This document shows, in pieces, positions 1 through 8,212 of a stretch of DNA of 52,425 bases. Source of the DNA: CAVRUH01 sp963822595 (lineage in GTDB: Bacteria; Chlamydiota; Chlamydiia; Chlamydiales; Waddliaceae); assembly GCA_963822595.1 (NCBI GenBank), contig CAWGIG010000006.1, forward strand, positions 1 through 52,425. Direction: 5' to 3'. A program made the translations under genes and the position numbers. The notes under the pieces are model-generated. The model did not search any database, was not told the origin of the DNA, and saw nothing but the letters and a program-made list of their open reading frames with translations. Each line of letters opens with the position of its first letter. Positions within the stretch are counted from its first letter, which is position 1.

Positions 1-1
1 T

Positions 2-280
2 CTATGCGGTATTCCGATAAGGAATGACGTGGCGATGACCGGTGAAATTGATCTTTCGGGTAACATTACAAAAATCGGCGGACTTGATGCCAAGCTTCAC
101 GGAGCAAAGAAGGCGGGAGTACGTCTGGCGTTAGTGCCCCGAGAAAATGAGAAGGATTTAAGGAAGCTGAAGGCGAAGTATCCGGAGCTTGTAGACGACA
201 TCTTTGAAGTGAAACTCATTGATGACATCTATGATGCGTTGGAAAACGCCTTGGTGAATTGTCCATTTGCGAGACCATAA
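2..280 (+). CDS. lon: Lon protease, C-terminal fragment cut by the window edge
   Basis: The frame is open from base 2, so the gene starts upstream of the window. The visible 92 residues match the end of the Lon (La) proteolytic domain: a PIRNDVAMTGEIDLSGNI block, then the IGGL..KL.GAKKAG segment that carries the catalytic Lys of the Ser-Lys dyad, then VPRENEKDL. Lon is an ATP-dependent cytosolic protease that degrades misfolded and some regulatory proteins as a hexamer. The catalytic Ser lies outside the window. The tail after ENALV is short and ends in a TAA stop. Identification rests on family knowledge of these very conserved blocks and is secure. Confidence 0.95.
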   Translation, partial: LCGIPIRNDVAMTGEIDLSGNITKIGGLDAKLHGAKKAGVRLALVPRENEKDLRKLKAKYPELVDDIFEVKLIDDIYDALENALVNCPFARP

Positions 281-306
281 TAGACATTAGAGCAACTGAC
301 CTGTAG

Positions 307-1763
307 TTAGCGCTTCCGTCTGTAATCGATTTGCCCTACAACGGATGCAGTAGCACATATCGCACTCGCACGAGTTTGTAGGGTAACATCGAAAGGCCTT
401 ACGATCTTCAACTGCGGCACGGGCACCCTAGCATAATTTCTTGCGAACTGAACGTATAGAGGGATACGAACTTCCCGCACTACTGTAACAGGATAGTCGC
501 CATAGACTGCAGGTACTTTTGTTATGGTTGTCTCCCAGCCCTTATATTGGTTTGAGAGATGGTAGGTAGGCCGACCGGAACTTGTCTCGTACGCAGCCTT
601 TATCAATCGCCTCTCCCACTTCGTTCATTCTTAGACTCTGTGGTATAGTAAGTTTCATCAACATCCTGCCATTCCCAAACCTCGTCATAAACCGTTACTG
701 GCACCTTGCGCAAAATAAAATCCTCGAAGTCGACCCAGGTTTTTCGGTTGTTACTTACGTAGTTATTACCACCATGACAGTCTTTCTCGCGGTCAACAAT
801 ATTGTATTGACTTTGTCCATGCGTATCGGGCTCGCCCGTACTTACACTACACTTTGTTTCCCAGGGATTATAGCCCTAAGATGGGCTCCCATAGGGATTA
901 TGACAGCTATGAGAATAACATACACTGCAGTTTTTATTAAGGGGTTTATTGTCGATTAGTTGCCTGAAATTATCTCGAAGAAAGTCATCGGTGTCACAAA
1001 GGTACTTACGAACTTCTATTGTCCTTGTCTCAAAAGCATTCTTTTCGAATTCACTGTACCATACTGATCCCATATATTTATTAGTACACTCAGTGCAGCG
1101 ACAGTGAGAGCAACAACCCGCTTCATTGCCTTTGAAACATTCTCTACAGGCCATTCTAATGTCTTTAATCTTTTTGTATGGATCTGATAACGTTGCTGAT
1201 TGGTGATCGGCATGCAGATGCTTGCATGTCCTGCATTTTACAGAAGAAACTTGATCATCATCTTGTTTGATAGCTAACTCTTGCTGGGCATTATCGTACT
1301 CAACTTTGATGCGTGCGAGAAGTTCTTCCCTATCAGGATTACCAATTGTGTCCCGCCATTGTTCACTCAGTTCATTGTCTCTGCAAAATCTATTACTTAT
1401 AATCCAAGCCGAGTAGTCTCTAGTTCTCAAAGTCATCCAAAACTGGACGCACTGCGCCATCTCGTTAAGAAGAGAAATTCTTTTTTGAAGATCAGGGACA
1501 ACATTTTTAAGTAGACTCGTTCCGTAGTAGGACGTTGTCATCGCTATATGCCTTGGGAGGTAACGCACATACTGCCGAAATTGAGAAAGTGCGCTAGCTA
1601 CTCTGTCGACTTTTCTCTGTAGCTGGCTTCCATTCATATTCGGCCAACCCGGTGCCGTGAGATGGTCAACGACGCGATCTACCTCAATCAGGCGCGCAAC
1701 ATCTTCGGTAAGCACCGATAGTGAAAGTACTTGAGAAGTCCCCGAGACGTTAACCGGTTCCAT
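307..1763 (-). pseudogene. Broken cysteine-rich gene of unknown, possibly eukaryotic-like, type
   Basis: The first part (1763 to 876) encodes about 295 residues. The start is ATG 1763, which has a GGAG 8 bases upstream; a GTG at 1772 is less likely. The N-terminal half looks helical. A Cys/His cluster follows (KCRTCKHLHADH, then CRECFKGNEAGCCSHCRCTEC, later NCSVCYSHSC) and probably binds zinc. An in-frame TAG at 876-878 interrupts the frame, which then stays open and protein-like for about 105 residues to a stop near 605. A shift to another frame near 610 continues it as WERRLIKAAYETS to 307. Total intact length would be about 500 residues. By eye the GC content (near 47%) is well above that of the neighbours. 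I do not recognise the family; the Cys cluster faintly recalls C-terminal regions of some eukaryotic large GTPases, but that is a guess. Confidence 0.6.
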
Positions 1764-1794
1764 ATTTAACACTCCAAAAATTATTAGAATCAGA

Positions 1795-1824
1795 ATTATA
1801 TAACATCATAATATCTTCTGTCTA
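1795..1824 (-). promoter_or_regulatory. Candidate sigma-70 promoter of the cysteine-rich gene
   Basis: On the minus strand there is TAGACA (1819-1824), an 18-base spacer and TATAAT (1795-1800), about 31 bases before ATG 1763. A perfect -10, a near-consensus -35 and a GGAG ribosome site together suggest the gene was once, or still is, transcribed despite its breaks. Confidence 0.55.
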
Positions 1825-1861
1825 CCGTATTTACTACTGTATTTTTTTTCTTTTCAATAAT

Positions 1862-2722
1862 TTAGTTTTTGGAAGCATCTAATAACGTTAAAAATTGCTG
1901 TTGTTGCGCTAAATATCTTTTTCCAGGCGGGTCGACAAGTATATTTGAAATAAACTCTTCTGTTTTAGGATCTGCGACCAATCGAATTCCGTTTGTCGAA
2001 CTGCTGAGTGCGTTGCAAATAACTTCTGCAACTTCTTCTCCATCGGGGGCCTCATTTGTCCGTATAATCAGACGAAGCATTAATTGCTGAATGATTTTGG
2101 AATATTCTGAGACCTCGGAACAAGAGTCAATTTTGCAATTGTTTAGCCAAGGAGTATTCACAGTGCCAATTTCGATAATGATAACTTTAATATTCCACGC
2201 GAGAGCCTCAATGGCTAAAGCCTGTGTATAGCCCTCTAAAGCAAATTTAGATGCTGCAAATGCCCCTAATCCGGGAACTGCTTGGATACCTGAAGTACTC
2301 CCCATGTTGATAATGTGACCATGCTTTTGCTTCCGCATGATGGGCATCACGGCGTTAACCATACGCATAGTGGCGAAGAGATTGATATTAAAAAGCTGTT
2401 CTACTTTTTCAAGGTTGCTCGTTTCACAAGGTCCTATCATCATGTAACCTGCATTATTGATCAAGGCATCGATACGACAGTCAAGCGCTACAATCTTATA
2501 TACGGTTTCAGATATGGCCTCAGCATTTGTTAGATCGAGCTCAATGACGTGAACGTTACGCTCTTTGCATTCAAATTTTGAAGCATCGCGTGTCGTTGCC
2601 CACACGCTCCAACCCGCTCTTGCCAAATGAAGTGAGATGGTATTTCCAATCCCCTGGGATGCCCCTGTGACGATAGCCACTTTTTGCGTGGGATAATGTT
2701 CTGTAATGGCGACTAAGCTCAT
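1862..2722 (-). CDS. Short-chain dehydrogenase/reductase with Phe in place of the catalytic Tyr
   Basis: This is a 286-residue classical SDR fold protein. Visible motifs are the nucleotide-binding TGASQGIG (19-26), NNAG (89-92), the catalytic-region Ser (S142 in GSTSG) and Lys (K159), and the late structural region with IEIGTVNTPW. The catalytic YxxxK motif reads FAASK (155-159, codon TTT), so the proton-donating Tyr is missing although the rest of the site is intact. It may be a non-catalytic or altered-chemistry SDR, or an early stage of decay. The start ATG at 2722 has GAGG about 7 bases upstream. It is divergent from the LysR regulator, which probably controls it. Substrate unknown; the N-terminal TTRDxxKF context is typical of SDRs related to retinol or oxidoreductase subgroups. 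Confidence 0.85.
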   Translation of the reverse strand: MSLVAITEHYPTQKVAIVTGASQGIGNTISLHLARAGWSVWATTRDASKFECKERNVHVIELDLTNAEAISETVYKIVALDCRIDALINNAGYMMIGPCETSNLEKVEQLFNINLFATMRMVNAVMPIMRKQKHGHIINMGSTSGIQAVPGLGAFAASKFALEGYTQALAIEALAWNIKVIIIEIGTVNTPWLNNCKIDSCSEVSEYSKIIQQLMLRLIIRTNEAPDGEEVAEVICNALSSSTNGIRLVADPKTEEFISNILVDPPGKRYLAQQQQFLTLLDASKN

Positions 2723-2745
2723 GGTTTTACCTCATTTAAAACAAC

Positions 2746-2774
2746 TTGAGCATAACACCTGAAACTGATAACAT
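2746..2774 (+). promoter_or_regulatory. Candidate promoter of the LysR-type regulator
   Basis: TTGAGC (2746-2751), a 17-base spacer and TAACAT (2769-2774) lie 39 bases before the LysR start. AAGGAA acts as ribosome site just before ATG 2814. Confidence 0.45.
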
Positions 2775-2776
2775 TG

Positions 2777-2790
2777 AAATCAATTGATTT
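2777..2790. promoter_or_regulatory. Palindrome in the LysR/SDR divergent intergenic region
   Basis: AAATCAATTGATTT is a perfect 14-base palindrome and contains a LysR-style T-N(11)-A spacing. It lies about where the regulator's transcript would start, between the two divergent genes. This placement fits an autoregulatory or shared operator site. Function is inferred from position only. Confidence 0.4.
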
Positions 2791-2813
2791 TATCTAATCG
2801 ATAAGGAATTCTT

Positions 2814-3725
2814 ATGGATATTAATAAACTGCGCACCTTTCTCATCGCTGCTGAAACAAGGGATCTCCAGGCTACTGCACGTAAAATTTTTCGCACACAA
2901 CCAGCTGTAACACAGCAAATTCAGAAGTTAGAACAAGAAAGTGGAATGAAATTATTTGAGAAGCATGGTAGGGGGCTGATTTTAACATGCCAAGGGGAAG
3001 CGCTGCTAAAACATATCAAACAGCCCATGAAAGATTTAGAGTCTGGAATTATGGAAGTGCAAAATAGAGGATCTATGTTGCAGGGCACGATCACTTTAGG
3101 TGTCATTTCAGACCATGCGGTGTCCTGCGATCTATTTAAACATATATCAAGCTTCTGTTTGGCTCATCCAAAAGTAAATCTGGAAATAACCCTAGGAACT
3201 AGTGAGATGATTGAACCACTCCTTTTGGAAAATCGATTGGATTTTGGAGTTATTGTTTATCTTGCTGAATCTGCGTTATTTATCAAAAAGCCTTTAGCGC
3301 CGGCTTTCCATCTCCCTGTCTGTTCTCCGAAGTATCTTGAGGGTAGACATCCCATTTCGACTTTTGAGGATTTAACCGGAGCGGACCTGATTGATCAGCA
3401 TCGCGAGCTTTGGAGCTGGACGGATTGGGTCACCCGACACTATCCGAAGAAGGTTGCAACGTTGCGTCAAATAGTGCCTCGTCTTATTGTTCCGAGTTAC
3501 TTGGCGATGAAGGATGTGGTTTTAGGAGGCTTTGGAATAGCTCTCCTCCCGCAATACTTGATTCAAAAGGAACTCAATGAAAAGGAATTAGTGGGGCTTT
3601 TCCCTAAAAAGAAACCGATTTCTTTCGATTTAGTTATAGCTTATCGAAAAAGTAAAAACTTGCGCCTATGTGAAAATGCCCTTCTAGAACACTTACCAGC
3701 ATGGAAGCATATATCTTTTACTTGA
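2814..3725 (+). CDS. LysR-family transcriptional regulator
   Basis: A 303-residue protein, the usual size for LysR regulators. Residues 1-60 form the winged helix-turn-helix: MDINKLRTFLIAAE, then ARKIFRTQPAVTQQIQKLE, then LFEKHGRGLILT. A linker helix and a two-lobed effector-binding domain follow (about 90-295), with the expected GxxLLPQYL segment (FGIALLPQYL). It binds DNA as a tetramer and responds to a small molecule that cannot be named from sequence. Start ATG 2814 has AAGGAA upstream. It is divergent from the SDR gene at 1862-2722, the classic arrangement of a LysR regulator and its target. Family call is secure; target and ligand are inferred. Confidence 0.93.
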   Translation: MDINKLRTFLIAAETRDLQATARKIFRTQPAVTQQIQKLEQESGMKLFEKHGRGLILTCQGEALLKHIKQPMKDLESGIMEVQNRGSMLQGTITLGVISDHAVSCDLFKHISSFCLAHPKVNLEITLGTSEMIEPLLLENRLDFGVIVYLAESALFIKKPLAPAFHLPVCSPKYLEGRHPISTFEDLTGADLIDQHRELWSWTDWVTRHYPKKVATLRQIVPRLIVPSYLAMKDVVLGGFGIALLPQYLIQKELNEKELVGLFPKKKPISFDLVIAYRKSKNLRLCENALLEHLPAWKHISFT

Positions 3726-3769
3726 CATCGCGAAGAGCGACTGAGTCTACTAACCACATTTTATTCCTG

Positions 3770-4585
3770 TTATAAATCCGGTATGTCGATTGGGAAATAG
3801 GGAACTCCTTCAATGTCTAAATAAGCCTCAGGAAACAGATCAAATAATAAATCATCTCTAATGATAGTCCCTTTCTTTATCTCACTTTCCCCCTCTTTTA
3901 GAGGGATTTTTTCAGACGCATCTTCAACATCGGATCTTGCTCGTTTTTTTGAAGCCTCTAAATTCACAGTTTTCTCTGCCTCTTGAAACCAAAAAGTTTG
4001 TTCTCGAAGCTGTTCTTTGTTTTTTTCTTTGATTTTAAAGGGAGGCTTTATTTGATTTTGATGGGATCCAATAAGAATATCGGTAACAAGATACTTCACA
4101 ACAAAATCATCGATTCGTAATCCTATATAAAATATCTTTCCTAACTGTATAGAGGTGTTCCCATTAAGAATTTTGAATTTCGATTTGTAATTCAAAATCT
4201 TGCGTTTTTTATCAGTAAAAACTTCTTTAGATTGAGTTTGGATGGAATTAAAAGAATCAATTTGTGAATTTTCCAAGCTCTTCATATAAAACAATAATTC
4301 AATATTTTGAATTTGTCCTTTTAAATGCTCTGGAAAAATTCTACTTAGATTTTCGAGGTTAATTTGAAAGCTGACCCATTGCCAAGTATCAGTGATCATA
4401 GCAGGAAAATTCCATGTCGTATGCTTGTTTCCAATTTTGATAAAAAACTCGTGAATGAGTTCTGAATAGGTCAGAGTTTTCACGGTTGGGACACCATGAG
4501 CTATTTTTTGATTACTTGAAGGTGCATAACTGATAGTCAATTGCGCAACATCAGGGCCGTTTTTAATAAAATTAAAATTATTCAT
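3770..4585 (-). CDS. Hypothetical protein with nuclear-localisation-like basic motifs
   Basis: A 271-residue protein that I do not recognise. I chose ATG 4585; an upstream TTG at 4612 would add nine residues and neither has a strong ribosome site. It has no signal peptide or membrane segment. The first 170 residues mix strands and helices; the rest is charged. Two basic clusters, DKKRK (125-129) and KKRAR (213-217, followed by SDVEDASE), resemble monopartite eukaryotic nuclear localisation signals. It is divergent from the F-box/LRR gene, sharing a 200-base AT-rich intergenic region. Together these facts make it a possible secreted host-targeted protein, but that is inference. Confidence 0.6.
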   Translation of the reverse strand: MNNFNFIKNGPDVAQLTISYAPSSNQKIAHGVPTVKTLTYSELIHEFFIKIGNKHTTWNFPAMITDTWQWVSFQINLENLSRIFPEHLKGQIQNIELLFYMKSLENSQIDSFNSIQTQSKEVFTDKKRKILNYKSKFKILNGNTSIQLGKIFYIGLRIDDFVVKYLVTDILIGSHQNQIKPPFKIKEKNKEQLREQTFWFQEAEKTVNLEASKKRARSDVEDASEKIPLKEGESEIKKGTIIRDDLLFDLFPEAYLDIEGVPYFPIDIPDL

Positions 4586-4720
4586 TGTTCTACGATTACT
4601 TAAAAAACACAAATGAAATTCTATCGGAATGTTTATTTTAAATATATAAAAAGAATATTCCCTTTTTACTCTTCTAAATAAATGAAATTTGTCTTGTTAA
4701 AATTGAACATTACCTAAAAT

Positions 4721-4749
4721 TTGACAAATAATAAATTCAAATATATAAT
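4721..4749 (+). promoter_or_regulatory. Perfect-consensus sigma-70 promoter of the F-box/LRR gene
   Basis: TTGACA (4721-4726), exactly 17 bases, then TATAAT (4744-4749). Both hexamers and the spacer match the ideal sigma-70 consensus. Transcription would start near 4756, about 30 bases before ATG 4786, which has GTGGAG six bases upstream. This implies strong, perhaps constitutive or supercoiling-dependent, expression. Confidence 0.75.
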
Positions 4750-4785
4750 TAAAACAAGGTTTATAATCTATATGTGGAGTTTTTT

Positions 4786-5736
4786 ATGAGTTTTGATATT
4801 AATATGAATCAGTTCAAAGAGTATAATAAATACGATAAGGAATCCCTGGGGGAGAATCTAGAGAAGATATCGGATCATATTGTTAATGGAAAATCTTTAA
4901 AACACCAATATAATAGGTTAGTAGGCCTTGCAGAACACATTTCTTCCAAGACCAGTGAGCATGACCTAGAAGTTCTAGAGGACCTCAGCTGCATCCTTCT
5001 TCGAGCAAACGAAGCAGGTTTGTCTGAAACACATAAAAAGCAATTAGATTCAATACGCGAGCTCTGCGTCAAAATTATTTCTGCAAACAAAATAGACGAA
5101 AACAATCCGGTTGCCAATAGCGCAGGAAAAGATGTGCTCGGTTTAATTCTTGCAAATACTTCGGTACAACAGGCCGGATCCGTGGCACGCGTTTCCAAAA
5201 AATGGCAGGAAGCATCACAAAGCGCCCAGATTAATATGATTAATGAGCATAAACTAAAATTAAAGGATCTGTTTCCAAAAGATTCCGGACACGCGATCGT
5301 GAATTGGATCGTTACAAATCCTAACTGCCAAAATTTGCGTTACGTTGACTTTTCTGGTTTTCCTCATTTCGATATCAGATGTCTTAACAAATTAAAAGAA
5401 TCTTGTCCTAAAATTGAGACACTCATACTAAGAAACTGTGATCTCAAAAATAGTGCCGTCGAATCTGCCAAAGAATTAATAAATAGTCTAAAAGACCTTA
5501 AGAAGATAGACCTTCGTGATAATTATATAGAGATGGATATGATTTTATCAATTGAGGAGTATTTATGGATGCAACGCATCTCTTCCAAAAAACTTTACAA
5601 AGGTATTACTTTATCCGATAAATTTGATTATTCAAGTTTAATATCAACTTCTATTCAAGTTCAAGATTTCAATATGGAGGATATTTTAAGGAATATTCAA
5701 AAACCTAAGGATCTCAAGGAACCTGAGGATCAATAA
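4786..5736 (+). CDS. F-box-like and leucine-rich-repeat protein, candidate secreted effector
   Basis: A 316-residue protein; ATG 4786 is preferred over GTG 4774 because GTGGAG then acts as its ribosome site. Residues 1-105 are helical. Residues 114-145 (KDVLGLILANTSVQQAGSVA, then RVSKKWQEAS) fit the F-box pattern of L..ILx(n)VxKxW. Residues 183-250 hold LRR-like units (LRYVDFSGF, IETLILRNCDL, LKKIDLRDNYI). Eukaryotic F-box proteins bring substrates to SCF ubiquitin ligases by binding Skp1 through the F-box and the target through the LRRs. Bacteria lack SCF, so the protein probably acts in a eukaryotic host after secretion; such proteins are known in amoeba-associated Chlamydiae and Legionella. 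No signal peptide is seen, which fits type III or IV secretion. The F-box call is from pattern only. Confidence 0.7.
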   Translation: MSFDINMNQFKEYNKYDKESLGENLEKISDHIVNGKSLKHQYNRLVGLAEHISSKTSEHDLEVLEDLSCILLRANEAGLSETHKKQLDSIRELCVKIISANKIDENNPVANSAGKDVLGLILANTSVQQAGSVARVSKKWQEASQSAQINMINEHKLKLKDLFPKDSGHAIVNWIVTNPNCQNLRYVDFSGFPHFDIRCLNKLKESCPKIETLILRNCDLKNSAVESAKELINSLKDLKKIDLRDNYIEMDMILSIEEYLWMQRISSKKLYKGITLSDKFDYSSLISTSIQVQDFNMEDILRNIQKPKDLKEPEDQ

Positions 5737-5767
5737 AATTAATCTTCGAAGGTAGCTGTGCGATTAA

Positions 5768-7021
5768 TTAAAGGTCGTAGCCTTCGATTTCAACAAGCTT
5801 CTCGTGATAATATTGTCGCTCGTCCAGCTCGCCTTCCTGCTTAGCAATGACAACTGCACAAACAGCATCGCCAAGAATATTCAGAACAGTCGATCCCATC
5901 TCACGTATCCTATCGATACCTGCAAGCAAGGCCAATCCTTCTATCGGAATACCCACAGAGGTAAATGTTACCGTCAGCATGATAAAGCCCGATCCGGGAA
6001 TTCCGGCAGCTCCAATCGCTGAAAATGTGGCGGTAATCACTAGCGTTAAGATGTTGTACCACTCAAGTTCTATATTATAAACCTGAGCAATGAAAATAGC
6101 TGCCATCCCCTGAAATATCGCCGCGCCATTCATGTTCACGGTAGATCCCAAAGGCATAACAAAACTTGTAATATTCTTGGTGACTCCTAAGTTTTCCTTC
6201 ACGCAGTGCATCGAAACCGGCAAAGTTGCAGAGCTGCTAGATGTTGAAAATGCCATCATAATGGCATCTCGCATGCCTCGGAAGAATGGCCAAGGACTCA
6301 GTCCACCCACAAAGTATAACAGCGAGCAAAAGACCACCAGCACATGGAAGAAACATGCTGCATAGTAAGCAAAAAGAAACTGAGATAGATTCCACAGAGG
6401 CGCCAACCCAAAAGACCCTATCACATAGGTCATGATTGCAAACACCCCAATTGGAGAGAACTCCATTATAATTGATGTCATCCGATACATCACATCCGCA
6501 ACAGATTCTAACAACAGACGCAAAGGCTTTCCTTTTTCTCCGGAAAAGTTAATCGAAATTCCAAGGAACAATGAAAACACGATGATCTGAAGAATATTGC
6601 CTTCAACCATTGAGACAACTGGATTGTTTGGAATTATCGCTAAAATAATTTCCCAAATGCTCGGTGTTGCCTCAACGACTCTTTCAGTAGTAGCCACAAA
6701 ATTCATTCCAACACCGGGTCTGAATATTTTAGCAAAGCCATAGCCGATTAATATCGCAGCAATTGTTGTAGAAAAATACAGGAGAAGGGTCTTTCCGCCC
6801 ACACGCCCCAGCTTTTGCGGATCATGAATACTCGTGATCCCCAGGGTCATCGAAGAGAGTACCAACAGAACGATGATCATATTGATCATCCGAAGGAAAA
6901 TATCCCCCGTTGTTTTGAACATCATCAATACCGGCGCATCGGGTCCAATATAATGATGTATCAGACCTCCGACAAGCACTCCGATAAGGAGGGCAATCAA
7001 AATTTTCATCCAAAGTTTCAT
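5768..7021 (-). CDS. Dicarboxylate/amino-acid:cation symporter (glutamate/aspartate type)
   Basis: A 417-residue DAACS-family carrier (GltP/GltT/DctA group), normal length. ATG 7021 is used because GGGAG precedes it; a GTG at 7063 would overlap lpxK. It has about eight membrane helices plus the two re-entrant hairpins. Diagnostic segments are the serine-rich AFSTSSSSATLPVS (hairpin 1), MPLGSTVNMNGAAIFQG (helix 7, the NMDGT-like cation and substrate site) and GIPGSGFIMLTVTF, then GIDRIREMGSTVLNILGD in helix 8. It sits in the inner membrane and imports glutamate, aspartate or dicarboxylates with Na+ or H+. Exact substrate cannot be fixed. It follows lpxK by 34 bases and is probably co-transcribed. 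Confidence 0.92.
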   Translation of the reverse strand: MKLWMKILIALLIGVLVGGLIHHYIGPDAPVLMMFKTTGDIFLRMINMIIVLLVLSSMTLGITSIHDPQKLGRVGGKTLLLYFSTTIAAILIGYGFAKIFRPGVGMNFVATTERVVEATPSIWEIILAIIPNNPVVSMVEGNILQIIVFSLFLGISINFSGEKGKPLRLLLESVADVMYRMTSIIMEFSPIGVFAIMTYVIGSFGLAPLWNLSQFLFAYYAACFFHVLVVFCSLLYFVGGLSPWPFFRGMRDAIMMAFSTSSSSATLPVSMHCVKENLGVTKNITSFVMPLGSTVNMNGAAIFQGMAAIFIAQVYNIELEWYNILTLVITATFSAIGAAGIPGSGFIMLTVTFTSVGIPIEGLALLAGIDRIREMGSTVLNILGDAVCAVVIAKQEGELDERQYYHEKLVEIEGYDL

Positions 7022-7055
7022 GTGGTCTCTTCTCCCAAAATTATTTTCATACTTA

Positions 7056-8168
7056 CTACCCAATCAGCCTTATGTCAAGTTTATTTTTAATAGAATTAAT
7101 AAAATTCTCCCAAATGACATTTCCCTCAACGATATCTATTTTTATTTTAACCCAACCGATCGGCAATCCAATCTTAATATCAGGGGCTATTTTAACCTTA
7201 TCTTTCTCGGAACACAATAGCATCTCTGCTCCGGATTTACGGCATTTTTCACCAAAAGCTGCAAGAGATTCAGAGTTGCATAGTGTATGATCCGGAAAAT
7301 ACAATTCTTCGACAACGTCAGCCCCTAATCCTTGAACCGTATGCAAAAACTGGTCAGGATTCGCAATGCCGCAAACAATCCCTACTCGCTTCCCCCTAAC
7401 TCCATCGATTTTTTTTCCTGTAAGGTCAAAAACATCTTCCACAGCCATCCTAACGCCAATTGCCGGTGCCGTGGTATAGGTGGATAGCAAGACCTTCACT
7501 TCATTAAAATGAGCAGTGTCTCTAACATGATTCAATACGACCAAATGGGCCCTGGCAAGAGAGCTAGGATGATCTCGAAGTAAACCATAGGGCAAAAAAT
7601 ATCCTTTTCCTAAAGGGTCTTTGGCATCCAAAACAACAATGTCAATATCTCTAGCAAGTTGTCGATGCTGCATGCCGTCTTCTAATATAAGGATTTGAGT
7701 GCCCGTTTTAGCGGCCATATTTGAAGCTTTCAGTCTATTTTTGCCTGCAAACACACTCGTTTTCCTAAGATTATCGGCTAAAAGATAGGGTTCGTCGCCG
7801 CAAGTGGCTGCTGAAAGCTGAGGGCCGTTGCCGCTGCTGACGACCACGGGGGTGTCTAGATGTTCCGAATGAGATCGATACCCGCGAGAAGCTATGGCGA
7901 CTTTTGCTTCATTCTCCAATGCTTTGGCAAACAAAAGTGTTACGGGGGTTTTACCGGTTCCACCGACGGTGATGTTTCCGATGCTGACAACGAGGGGCAG
8001 TGGTGGAGAATATTGTTTAAACCATCCATGGTCGTAGGCCCAATTCCTGCAAGAGACGATGAGACCGTAGGGATAGCTAAGTAATTTTAAAGGAAATTTA
8101 ATTAACGAAGGAATGAGCCCAGAACGCTTTTCTTTGATGATATCCTGAAAGAAAAGTTCCAAATTCAT
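7056..8168 (-). CDS. lpxK: Tetraacyldisaccharide 4'-kinase (lipid A synthesis)
   Basis: A 370-residue protein of normal LpxK length. It adds the 4'-phosphate to the tetraacyl-disaccharide precursor of lipid A at the inner membrane. An N-terminal membrane-associated helix (about 20-45) precedes the P-loop GNITVGGTGKTP (64-75). LEDGMQHRQLARDIDIVVLD is the typical Walker-B/DxD segment, and a C-terminal lobe with CSEKDKVK follows. ATG 8168 has GGAGGA upstream. Gene order is gmhA, lpxK, symporter on the minus strand with a 44-base gap after gmhA, so lipid A and heptose functions are linked here. Confidence 0.95.
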   Translation of the reverse strand: MNLELFFQDIIKEKRSGLIPSLIKFPLKLLSYPYGLIVSCRNWAYDHGWFKQYSPPLPLVVSIGNITVGGTGKTPVTLLFAKALENEAKVAIASRGYRSHSEHLDTPVVVSSGNGPQLSAATCGDEPYLLADNLRKTSVFAGKNRLKASNMAAKTGTQILILEDGMQHRQLARDIDIVVLDAKDPLGKGYFLPYGLLRDHPSSLARAHLVVLNHVRDTAHFNEVKVLLSTYTTAPAIGVRMAVEDVFDLTGKKIDGVRGKRVGIVCGIANPDQFLHTVQGLGADVVEELYFPDHTLCNSESLAAFGEKCRKSGAEMLLCSEKDKVKIAPDIKIGLPIGWVKIKIDIVEGNVIWENFINSIKNKLDIRLIG

Positions 8169-8212
8169 ACAGCGCTGTTCCTCCGGAACAAAAAATGTCA
8201 GATAATTAATAA

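Noticed and set aside
876..878. TAG read as pyrrolysine or selenocysteine
   Set aside because: No sign of the required machinery in the window, TAG is not a selenocysteine codon, and the same gene has a second lesion, so decay is simpler.
582..959. A 125-codon plus-strand open frame over the cysteine-rich gene
   Set aside because: It is antisense to the readthrough continuation of that gene, has no ribosome site, and its residues look like a random hydrophobic reading.
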